Source of the DNA: Acidobacteriota bacterium
GTDB taxonomy: Bacteria; Acidobacteriota; Terriglobia; Bryobacterales; Bryobacteraceae
Reading direction: 5' to 3'
DNA: 48,546 nt
NCBI GenBank assembly: GCA_016871015.1
Contig: VFZX01000013.1
Location: forward strand, 1-48,546
A program made the position numbers and the translations under genes. The notes beneath the pieces were generated by a model, which worked only from the letters and a program-made list of their open reading frames with translations, was not told where the DNA came from and ran no database searches. Position 1 is the first letter of the stretch. Each line of letters begins with the position of its first letter. This document shows positions 1-7,436 of this stretch, in pieces.

Positions 1-96
1 TCCTATGGCCTGCGCACTTACCGCGTCATGGAACTCTCGCTTTATCACAACCTTGGCTGCCTACCCGAGCCGCCAGCTACCCACAGATTTTGCTGA
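1..96 (+). other. C-terminal tail of an unidentified protein (window edge)
   Basis: The first reading frame is open from the window edge to a TGA at 94-96. Its 31 residues look protein-like (it contains TYRVMELSLYHNLG and ends in THRFC), but I cannot name the family; a transposase tail is one possibility. The stop overlaps the ribosome-binding site of the next gene. It could also be noncoding sequence in front of the membrane protein. Confidence 0.3.
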
Positions 97-105
97 GGAG
101 GCGCT

Positions 106-966
106 TTGTTGTTGAGTCCATTGGCGAAGCTGCCTTATCACACCGCGTATGCGATCTGGCAGTCACTGAGCCTGGTCCTGGTGTTGGCATTCTTGTATCT
201 ATATGCCCGGGAGTGGCCGGAGACGGTTGTGCTGGCGGCAACTTCCGTGCCGTTGCTGATTAACTTCACCAATGGCCAGGATGTGGGGATTGCCGCGGCG
301 CTGACGGGATTCGCGTTCCTGCTGATCCGGCGCGGAAACGATTTCGCCGCGGGATTGCTGCTGAGCCTGTGCTCAATCAAGTTCCACCTGTTCATCCTGG
401 TCCCGCTGGTGTTTGTTTTCCACCGGAAGTGGCGCGTGTTGCAGGGCGGCCTGGCGGGTGGCGCGGTGCTCTGGGGACTGTCGGTCGCCGCGGCCGGATT
501 CGCCTGGCCCAAGGCGTTCCTGGGGATGGCGTCGAACCCCGGGATTCACCTGTCGCCGGAACGGATGACGACGTTCCGGAACCTGACGTTCCTGCTGGCG
601 GGCCAGGAAAATCTGGCGGTCGAGATGGCGATGAATATCGCCGGTGCGCTGTTGGTCGCCTATCTGGTATGGCGGATCCGGAATCTGGAAACCGCGGTGG
701 GGGTGGCGTTGACCGGCGGACTGCTGGTGTCGCACCACGCTTACTCGCAAGACCTGCTTCTGCTCCTGGTGGCGGCGGTGCTGTTCGCGACTGGCGGGGC
801 GTCGCGCGCATTGCTCGGGACGACGATCGCTGTGGGGCTGCCGCCGACGGCGTTCCTGCTGCTGTTCGCGCGTCCCTACAGCACGTTTGTACCGCTGATG
901 CTGGTGGCGATTCTGATGGTGGCCTTGGTCATTGAGGTCCCGCGCGGCCAACAGAGCCCGGGCTGA
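106..966 (+). CDS. GT87/DUF2029-like polytopic membrane protein, N-terminally short
   Basis: The 286-residue product is almost entirely hydrophobic, with about eight or nine predicted membrane helices. The opening SPLAKLPYHTAYAIWQ matches the conserved region that follows the first periplasmic loop in GT87/DUF2029 membrane glycosyltransferases, which use polyprenyl-phosphate sugars. Those proteins are usually about 400 residues and carry roughly 100 more residues, including the acidic catalytic loop, before this point. The start is one of three consecutive TTG codons at 106-114, placed by a GAGGAGG ribosome-binding site at 95-101. Either this is a truncated family member or its first part is lost to a frameshift near 85-100; in another frame the upstream bases encode SYPQILL, which resembles the family. 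Transferase activity is therefore doubtful. Confidence 0.6.
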   Translation: MLLSPLAKLPYHTAYAIWQSLSLVLVLAFLYLYAREWPETVVLAATSVPLLINFTNGQDVGIAAALTGFAFLLIRRGNDFAAGLLLSLCSIKFHLFILVPLVFVFHRKWRVLQGGLAGGAVLWGLSVAAAGFAWPKAFLGMASNPGIHLSPERMTTFRNLTFLLAGQENLAVEMAMNIAGALLVAYLVWRIRNLETAVGVALTGGLLVSHHAYSQDLLLLLVAAVLFATGGASRALLGTTIAVGLPPTAFLLLFARPYSTFVPLMLVAILMVALVIEVPRGQQSPG

Positions 967-985
967 GTCAATACCCCGGGGGGTA

Positions 986-1180
986 CTACGCCTTCGATCC
1001 CAGCAGGCGCGCCGGCAGTGTCAGCACGGCCCACAACAGCTCGAGCACGCCGCCGACCGCGATCCCGACAATGCGGAAGGGCAGCAGGATCAACCAGACG
1101 ATCGGGTACAGCACCAGCGCCAGCAATGCCAGCGGCCAGCACAAGATAAACAGGATCAGCCAGAGCAGGAATTTCACCAT
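986..1180 (-). CDS. Small two-helix membrane protein
   Basis: A 64-residue, strongly hydrophobic protein with two membrane stretches (about residues 4-25 and 27-55) and a short basic tail. The ATG has a good GGAGGTGG ribosome-binding site a few bases upstream, which supports a real gene despite its size. It lies convergent to the GT87-like gene, with a 19-bp gap, and just downstream of the MBL hydrolase gene on the same strand, so it may be the last cistron of that operon. I recognise no family and infer no function beyond the inner membrane. Confidence 0.6.
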   Translation of the reverse strand: MVKFLLWLILFILCWPLALLALVLYPIVWLILLPFRIVGIAVGGVLELLWAVLTLPARLLGSKA

Positions 1181-1198
1181 GTCCCCACCTCCGATACT

Positions 1199-2180
1199 TC
1201 AATACGCATCTGGGGCACGGGAAGTTCCACCTGTCAGGCTCCAGTGCTCCACAGGACCGCCGCGCTCACAAGCCACCTCGCCCTTGCGTTCCAGGTAGGC
1301 GAGATGCGCCATCACCTCAAACAGCGCGAACCGGTGCTGGAACGGACTCAACGCCCGCTGCCAGAGCCGCTCCACCATCTGCTGCGCGGTGGTATCGCCG
1401 GCCCCGATCGCCTCCAAAACCGCCGCGCACCGCTGGCGGTGATGCTCGGCCAGATGCCGGCAACGCCCGGCGAGCCCCGTGAACTCGTCGCCGTGTGACG
1501 GCACAACCCGGACCACATCCAAACCCGCAACCTTGTCCAAAGAATCGAGATACGCGCCTAGCGGATCCCCATTCTCCATCCAGGCGATGTTCGGGGAGAT
1601 CGCCTCCAGCACGTGATCGCCCGAAATCAGGATCCGCTGCTGCGCATGGCAAAGGCAGAGGTGGCCGGGTGCGTGGCCCGGAGTCGCGACGACATGCCAG
1701 CCGTCCAGCCTGGTACCTTCCTCGATCGCGGTGACGGCCTGCGCCGGGCGGAACGTCCCGGCCATCGCACGGAACGAGTCCGTGATCCGCGCCACCTCGG
1801 CGGGAGCAGCCCCACGACAACAGCCACGGATCCAGCACCTCCGGCGTGTCGACGTAGGTCTGAAAGCGGCCAAGGTACTCGATCTCCCTGCCGTGCATCA
1901 GGACCGGCGCGTCCGTGAGCGCCGCGATCCGCGCCGAGTTTCCGGCATGATCCGGGTGTGCATGTGTGTGCAGGACGCGCGTGATTCCGCTCCATCCGAT
2001 GCCGATCTCGCGAAGACCGCCGTCCAGAATCTGGAACGCCTCATCCGTGCCATAGCCGCAATCCACCAGCGTGACGCCATCGCTGCCGCGGATCACAAAC
2101 ACGTTGACGTGGTTCAACTCAAGGTGGAACGGCAGCCGGATCCGCCAAAGACCGGGCGCAAGTTCGAGGACAGGGCTCAC
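1199..2180 (-). pseudogene. MBL-fold hydrolase (glyoxalase II/LACTB2-like), frameshifted
   Basis: The reading frame from 2180 encodes the N-terminal half of a metallo-beta-lactamase-fold hydrolase with the zinc motif HTHAHPDHAG (residues 71-80). After about residue 122 the homology moves to the frame ending at 1199, which supplies TPGHAPGH, ISGDH and VVPSHGDEF and a C-terminal winged-helix-like tail. The junction is a CCCC run on the plus strand at 1810-1813. Removing one base restores a single protein of about 326 residues with a complete zinc site. The start ATG overlaps the lipA stop by 4 bp, so the two are translationally coupled. Such proteins hydrolyse thioesters, lactones or phosphodiesters, and the substrate here is unknown. 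This is either a recent pseudogene or a homopolymer sequencing error. Confidence 0.75.
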
Positions 2181-3046
2181 CCGGCCGCCTCATCGGCGTG
2201 ATAGGAGCTTCTCACCAGGGGTCCGGCCTCGACATGCGCGAAACCCATCCGGTAGCCCTCGCGGCGGTATTCGGCGAACTCTTCGGGCGGCACATACCGC
2301 AGAACCGGAAGATGCTTCGCCGATGGCCGCAGGTATTGGCCCAGCGTCAGGATGTCGACTGAGCTGGACCGCAAGTCGCGCATCACTCCCATCACTTCTC
2401 CGGGCGTCTCACCCAGTCCGAGCATCACACCACTCTTGGTGGGAATCTCCGGACGCAGCCGTTTTGCATAGGCAAGCATGTCGAGCGACCGCTCGTAACG
2501 CGCGCCCAACCTGACTTGCCGGTAGAGCCTCGGCACCGTCTCCGTGTTGTGATTGAGCACATCCGGCCGCTCGGCCATCACGGTCTCCAGGGCCTCGTGG
2601 GAGCCTTGAAAATCGGGCACGAGGACTTCGACGCGGCACCCCGGAATCCGTTCGCGGATGGCGCGGATGGTGAGGGCGAACAGCAGCGCTCCGCCGTCTT
2701 TGCGGTCGTCGCGGTTGACGCTGGTGACAACGGCATAGCGGAGTCCCATGGCGGCGGCGGCTTCGGCCACACGGCGCGGCTCGTCGAGGTCCACGGGGAG
2801 CGGCGCGCCTTTCTGAACCGCGCAGAATCCGCAGCGCCGGGTGCAGACGTTGCCCAGGATCATGAAGGTCGCGGTGCGGCGGTTCCAGCAGTCGCCGACA
2901 TTGGGGCAAGCGGCGCTCTCGCAGACCGTGTGGAGGTCCAGCCGGGTGATCAGTTCCTTCAGCTCGCGATAGTTTTTGCCCGCCGGAGCCGGGGCGCGCA
3001 ACCAGCCCGGACGGGCGGTCGGCTGAGGTTCAATGCTAACGAGCAC
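2177..3046 (-). CDS. lipA: Lipoyl synthase
   Basis: Lipoyl synthase inserts two sulfur atoms into octanoyl groups on E2 and GcvH proteins by radical SAM chemistry. The 289-residue length is normal. The auxiliary-cluster motif CESAACPNVGDC gives C42, C47 and C53, and the radical SAM motif CTRRCGFC gives C68, C72 and C75. The C-terminal RSSYHADE motif supplies the serine ligand of the auxiliary [4Fe-4S] cluster. LGLGET and the NHNTETV substrate region are also present. No lipB or lplA is adjacent. The gene lies 8 bp downstream of ftcD and overlaps the MBL gene by 4 bp, so the three are probably co-transcribed. Confidence 0.97.
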   Translation of the reverse strand: MLVSIEPQPTARPGWLRAPAPAGKNYRELKELITRLDLHTVCESAACPNVGDCWNRRTATFMILGNVCTRRCGFCAVQKGAPLPVDLDEPRRVAEAAAAMGLRYAVVTSVNRDDRKDGGALLFALTIRAIRERIPGCRVEVLVPDFQGSHEALETVMAERPDVLNHNTETVPRLYRQVRLGARYERSLDMLAYAKRLRPEIPTKSGVMLGLGETPGEVMGVMRDLRSSSVDILTLGQYLRPSAKHLPVLRYVPPEEFAEYRREGYRMGFAHVEAGPLVRSSYHADEAAG

Positions 3047-3054
3047 GGGAACTT

Positions 3055-3957
3055 CTATTTTAGCTCCGCGAGGCGGTTTTCGAGGATCCGCTGGGGGTGG
3101 AAGCCGCGCAGGCGTACGTGGCGGGCGATGGCTTCGTCCAGCGCGGCGGCGGGGGCGAGTCCGATGAGCTCGCTTTCGGCGATCGCGATCCTGAGGCGGG
3201 CGGCCTCCTGCGCGACCGCGTCGAAAGCCGTCCGGATGGGCGTGACTTCGAAGTCAGTCAGGTTCATTGAGACCTGAACGAGACCGTTCAGGCGGAGGCC
3301 GAGCGCCTTCACGCAGCGCAGTCCACCGGAAGACTCGCGGATCCGGCCGGCGATCTCCCGTGCGGCGTCGAGATCTTCCGAGTGCAGATTGACGTTAAAC
3401 GCGATGAGAAACTTGCGCGCTCCGATGGCGACGGCGCCGGCGGTTGGGTGGAGACCCGGCCCGCCGGTGTCGGGCGCGCGTTCCGGATCCGTAAGAGCGG
3501 TGGTCCGCAAGCCTTCGAACTGGCCGTGGCGGATCCAGGCAAGGTTGCGACGGTCCGGGCGCAGGGCGGCGGACTCGTAGAAGTAAGATGGAATCCGGTG
3601 GCGGTCCCAGATCTGCTGGCCGGCGCGATGGGCCAGGTCGATGCAGACCTCCATCGGAGTTCCGGCGAGGGGGACAAAGGGGAGCACATCGAGTGCCCCG
3701 ATCCTCGGGTGGACTCCCGAGTGCCGGGTGAGGTCGATGCGGGCGGCAGCCATCCCCGCGAGGCGGACGGCGGCTTCGAGGATGGATTCCGGGGGACCGG
3801 CCAGGGTGAGGACACTGCGATTGTGGCTGGCATCGCCGGAGTGGTCGAGCAGAGTGACGCCGGGGGTGGAGCCGGCGCAACGGGCGAGGGCGGAGATGAC
3901 GTTAGGGTCCTTGCCTTCTGAGAAGTTGGGGACACATTCCACTGTGGCGGCGGGCAT
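3055..3957 (-). CDS. ftcD: Glutamate formimidoyltransferase
   Basis: This enzyme transfers the formimino group of N-formimino-L-glutamate to tetrahydrofolate in histidine degradation, feeding the one-carbon pool. The 300-residue protein begins with the family signature ECVPNFSEG and carries RHSGVHPRIGALD at residues 78-90, with the catalytic histidine probably H83. HPTAGAVAIGARKFLIAFN and the VSMNLTDFEVTP segment of the C-terminal subdomain follow. There is no fused cyclodeaminase domain, as in many bacteria. Its neighbours are lipA downstream and the double-MBL gene upstream, and no hut genes are nearby. The ATG at 3957 precedes the conserved N-terminus by only five codons. Confidence 0.93.
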   Translation of the reverse strand: MPAATVECVPNFSEGKDPNVISALARCAGSTPGVTLLDHSGDASHNRSVLTLAGPPESILEAAVRLAGMAAARIDLTRHSGVHPRIGALDVLPFVPLAGTPMEVCIDLAHRAGQQIWDRHRIPSYFYESAALRPDRRNLAWIRHGQFEGLRTTALTDPERAPDTGGPGLHPTAGAVAIGARKFLIAFNVNLHSEDLDAAREIAGRIRESSGGLRCVKALGLRLNGLVQVSMNLTDFEVTPIRTAFDAVAQEAARLRIAIAESELIGLAPAAALDEAIARHVRLRGFHPQRILENRLAELK

Positions 3958-4036
3958 TCAGCCGTCCACGCGCGAGCGAATCGCGTTTTCCGGGTAGAGG
4001 CTCGTGGATCTCAAAATCCGTCTCTCAATGCGCCGT

Positions 4037-5998
4037 CTAGCCCTTCATATCCACCACCGCCTCGGTGATCTGCCCCAAGTACTTCCCGTTCCGCACGACA
4101 TCTGCCGCGATCGCAAACCGCGGACCCGGCGCGACCCAGTCCCTAGGAATCGCCACGGTCACATTCCGCGTCACCTGGCCGCGCGGGGGGACCTCCACCG
4201 TCAACGCTTCCTCGCTCACCGTCCATTCCGACGGCAGCGTCAACGCGATTTCCGCCTTCATCGGCTCCGCGTAGTAATTCCGAACGTGGACCTGGATCGT
4301 GTGCCGTTCCCCCGGCGCCGCGAGCAGTTGATATGGGTACAGCCGCACCCAACTCGGATCCAGTCCGAAGTCGGTCTCCCGCTCCGGCAGCAGATCAAAG
4401 AACAACTGCTGCTGGCGGCGGAACTTCTGCTCGGTGGCGAGCAGGATGGAGCGGTCCACCGGATAGGGCGTCCCGTGTCCCGGACAAATCACTTCCGGCT
4501 CGCGGTCGATCAGGTTCCGGATGCTCTTCAAGTGGCTGTCATTCTCGACGTGGTTCCGGAAGATCAGGTTGTGGCGCAGCGTCCCGTCGTTGCGCGGATT
4601 CGGGAAGAACGCGTCGCCGGTGAACGCGGCCTTCTTCCCGTCGATGGTGACGAACAGCGCCATCTGGTATTCGGTGTGGCCAGGCGAGTGCTTGATCTCG
4701 AAGTCGAACTCCTCCCAGCGGAACCGTTCGCCGTCCTTGAAGGCGCGGTCCACCTGGAACGGCTCGCCGAGGATGCAGCCCAGGTTGTATCCACGCGGAT
4801 TCTGGAACACGTCGAGCATGTTCTCGTAGCACCAAACCTTGGCGCCGAGGTGGCGCTTCAAGTGCGGGAATCCATTCATGTGATCGTCGTGCATGTGGCT
4901 GGGCATGGCGACATCGACGGCCTTGAGTCCGAACTCGCGGCGCAGCCGGTCGACCGAGTGCTCCTGGAAGCGCATCCGGTCAGTGGGCGCGGTCGCCCGC
5001 TCGAAGTTGCCGAAGTGATTCCCGAAGCGGATCCGTAGTCAATGAACATCGCCTTGCCGGACTGCGACAGGATCGCGTAGAAAGAAGACGTCGTCGTGTA
5101 GTGGCAGATCAGATGGCGGCTCACCACTTGTGGCCTGCCTTCCTCGGACGGATTGTTGCCGGTCTGGAACTTGTAGTAATCGGTGAGCCGCTCGATCGTG
5201 TGGCGGATGCCTGGTCCGGGATCGGAGAGCGGCTCTCCGTGCGAGGGACAGACGAGCGCGGGCTTCAGCTCTTCGAGGCGCGAGAGCGAGAAGATCCCGA
5301 GGTCGATGCCCTCCGCGCCGCCGTAGTTCACCTGGGTGTCATAGAGGTTGACGATCTTGCCGGGCGCGAACATCAGGTCGCCGGTGAAGGCCACCTTCTG
5401 GTTGTCGACCGTGCCGACGAGCGAGATCGATCCGAGCGTGTGGCCCGGCGTGGGCAGCACGAAGAATTCGGTCTTGCCCCAGCGGAACGTTGCGTAGTCG
5501 TGCAGGATGCCCGCGACAGGAACGTCCTCGGTCAGCGTGTTGAAGTCATTGCGGACGTAGTAGAGGTGGAACACGCGCCGGTTGCGCCAGAAGTTGCGCG
5601 CGTCGGCGAACAGGTGCTTTTCGTGCGCGGGCACGGCGATCGGAATTTTGCGCGCGGCGGCCTTCCAGTCGCCCTGGCATTGGTCGCGATGGTGGTGCGT
5701 GTGCAGGATGTGGTCCACCTGGGAGATCCCCATGCCTTGCAGGTGGTCGAGGATCTTGCCCGATCCGAAGTCGATCAGCACGCAGCGGCTGCCATCGCGG
5801 ACCACGAACACGTTGCAGGTGTCCTCGAACATCCACAAGTTGTCGGTGATCTTGCGCGGCGCGCCCTTGGGAGAGAAGCGCGTGCGGCGGTAGGGCCTTG
5901 GTTCGGCGATCGGGGGAGGAGGCGCGGGAGCGGCGGCCGCCGTGGCGGGGGTGGCGGCGAGTCCGGCGGACTTGAGAAAGGAACGGCGGGATTTCATG
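4037..5998 (-). pseudogene. Tandem double MBL-fold secreted protein with C-terminal beta-sandwich, frameshifted
   Basis: The ATG at 5998 begins a Tat-like signal ([12 protein letters not shown], then an Ala/Pro-rich stretch). The first MBL domain covers about residues 45-260 with THHHRDQ (100-106), TPGHT, FTGD and PSHGEP; the last His of the HxHxDH motif is Gln106. A second complete MBL domain follows: FIDYGSASG, SHMHDDH, SPGHT, FTGDAFF and CPGHGTPY. The final 90 or so residues look like a beta-sandwich (TLPSEWTVSEEALTVEVPPRGQ). The second half is in another frame; one base added at the CCC run at 5021-5023 joins the two into about 653 residues. The upstream frame alone runs on to 4876, and the downstream frame has an internal ATG at 4975. 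The substrate is unknown. It could be a pseudogene or a sequencing error. Confidence 0.72.
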
Positions 5999-6031
5999 CA
6001 ACAAATGATATCCCACGTGCACAATGGAGAA

Positions 6032-6334
6032 ATGTATATCGTACTGGTGTCGGTCCGTGTGAAGCCGGACTCGGTCGAGGCGTTCAAGCAGGCCACGGTG
6101 GACAACGCACGCAACAGCGTCCTTGAACCGGGGATCGCGCGGTTCGACGTGATTCAGCAGCAGGATGATCCGGCACGATTCGTGCTGGTGGAAGTCTATC
6201 GCGACGTCGCCGCCACCACCGCGCACAAGGAGACGGCGCATTACGCGCGCTGGCGTGACACCGTGGCGCCCATGATGGCGGAGCCGCGCACGTCGCTCAA
6301 GTACGCGAACGTGTATCCGGAGGACTGGCGTTGA
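6032..6334 (+). CDS. Antibiotic biosynthesis monooxygenase (ABM/LsrG-like) domain protein
   Basis: A 100-residue single-domain protein of the dimeric alpha/beta-barrel ABM superfamily (putative quinol monooxygenase, YgiN/LsrG type). [18 protein letters not shown] is the typical first strand and helix, followed by the central [19 protein letters not shown] strand pair and the [12 protein letters not shown] helix. I chose the ATG at 6032 because family members start exactly there. In-frame ATGs at 5999 and 6005 are possible. The stop overlaps the TTG start of the dehydrogenase gene by 4 bp. Only 33 bp separate it from the divergent double-MBL gene. Its role is probably to degrade or isomerise a small aromatic or quinol-like compound together with the dehydrogenase; that is inference. 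Confidence 0.85.
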   Translation: MYIVLVSVRVKPDSVEAFKQATVDNARNSVLEPGIARFDVIQQQDDPARFVLVEVYRDVAATTAHKETAHYARWRDTVAPMMAEPRTSLKYANVYPEDWR

Positions 6335-7425
6335 CGGGATCCCGGTTCGAGTTCTGCACTCCAGGCCGGATCGTTTTCGGACGCGGGTGCAGCGCGGACC
6401 TGGCGGCCGCGGCGACGCAGTACGGCACGCGCGGGCTGATCGTCACCAGCAGCCTGGCGCGGCTTGAGGGAATCGCGTTGCCGGAGGATTGGCCGGTGGC
6501 GCTGGTCCGGGGCGAGCCTGCGGTCGAGGATGTCCGGCGCTGCGTGGCGGCCGGACGCGATTGCGACGTCGTGTTGGGGATCGGTGGCGGATCCCCGATC
6601 GACGCAGCGAAGGCGGCGGCGGTCCTGTTGACCAACGGTGGAGATCCGCTCGACTACATGGAAGTGGTGGGCGCGGGCAGGACGATCGAGAAGCCAGGGC
6701 TGCCATTGATCGCGGTTCCGACGACCGCCGGTGCGGGCGCCGAAGCCACGCGCAATGCGGTGATCAAATCCACCGCGCATCGCGTGAAGGCGAGCATTCG
6801 TGGGCAGCACTTGTTCGCCAAGGTTGTGCTCGTGGATCCGGCGCTGACCCGCGACCTGCCGCCCGCCGTAACAGCCGCCACGGGTATGGACGCGCTCACG
6901 CAGTTGATTGAGCCGCTGGTCTCGCCGCGCTGCAGTCCAATGGTCGCGGCGTACTGCAGGGAAGGCATCCCGGCCGTGGACCGCTGGTTACGCGTGGCCG
7001 TCAACGACGGATCGAACCTGGACGCGCGGGAGGGCATGAGCCTCGCGGCACTGCTCGGAGGAATCGCACTGGCGAACGCGGGACTTGGCGCGGTGCACGC
7101 GTTCGCCGCACCGATCGGTGGCGAGTTCGATGCTCCGCACGGCGCAGTGTGTGGGGCGTTGCTGCCTCACGCGATTCGCGTTAACGTGCGGGCACTCCGT
7201 GAGCGGGACCCCGGGAATCGCGCGATTGAAGCCTTCGGCGAAGCCAGTGCGCTCGTCAACGCTCTTCTCCACGATGTCAGCGTGCCGCCGCTTGGCGCCT
7301 ACGGAATCAGGCCGGAGCAGGTGCCCGGATTGTGCCAGAAGGCCGCCGTGGCGTCGAGCATGAAGACCAATCCGGTGGCGCTCACCCCGGCCGAGATGTC
7401 GGAGATCCTCACCGCCGCCTTATAA
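6331..7425 (+). CDS. Iron-containing alcohol dehydrogenase family protein
   Basis: The 364-residue protein shows the NAD(P)-binding motif [13 protein letters not shown] (84-96) and [13 protein letters not shown] (129-141) of group III (Fe-type) dehydrogenases and maleylacetate reductases. Of the four usual metal ligands, Asp187 in GMDALTQ, His256 in GAVHAF and His270 in DAPHG are visible. The second ligand, normally His four residues after the Asp, is Gln191. That may weaken or change metal binding. The TTG start at 6331 overlaps the preceding stop (TTGA). The product probably reduces an aldehyde or keto acid, or oxidises an alcohol, made by the ABM protein; the substrate is not predictable. 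Confidence 0.88.
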   Translation: MTGSRFEFCTPGRIVFGRGCSADLAAAATQYGTRGLIVTSSLARLEGIALPEDWPVALVRGEPAVEDVRRCVAAGRDCDVVLGIGGGSPIDAAKAAAVLLTNGGDPLDYMEVVGAGRTIEKPGLPLIAVPTTAGAGAEATRNAVIKSTAHRVKASIRGQHLFAKVVLVDPALTRDLPPAVTAATGMDALTQLIEPLVSPRCSPMVAAYCREGIPAVDRWLRVAVNDGSNLDAREGMSLAALLGGIALANAGLGAVHAFAAPIGGEFDAPHGAVCGALLPHAIRVNVRALRERDPGNRAIEAFGEASALVNALLHDVSVPPLGAYGIRPEQVPGLCQKAAVASSMKTNPVALTPAEMSEILTAAL

Positions 7426-7436
7426 TCGAGAAGAAC

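Noticed and set aside
972-990. Rho-independent terminator between the two convergent genes near 980
   Set aside because: The TACCCC/GGGGTA arms leave a two-base loop and there is no T-tract, so no reliable hairpin.
4004-5038. 344-residue plus-strand open frame over the MBL region
   Set aside because: The minus strand carries the MBL motifs. The plus frame is rich in Arg, Leu and Val without motifs.
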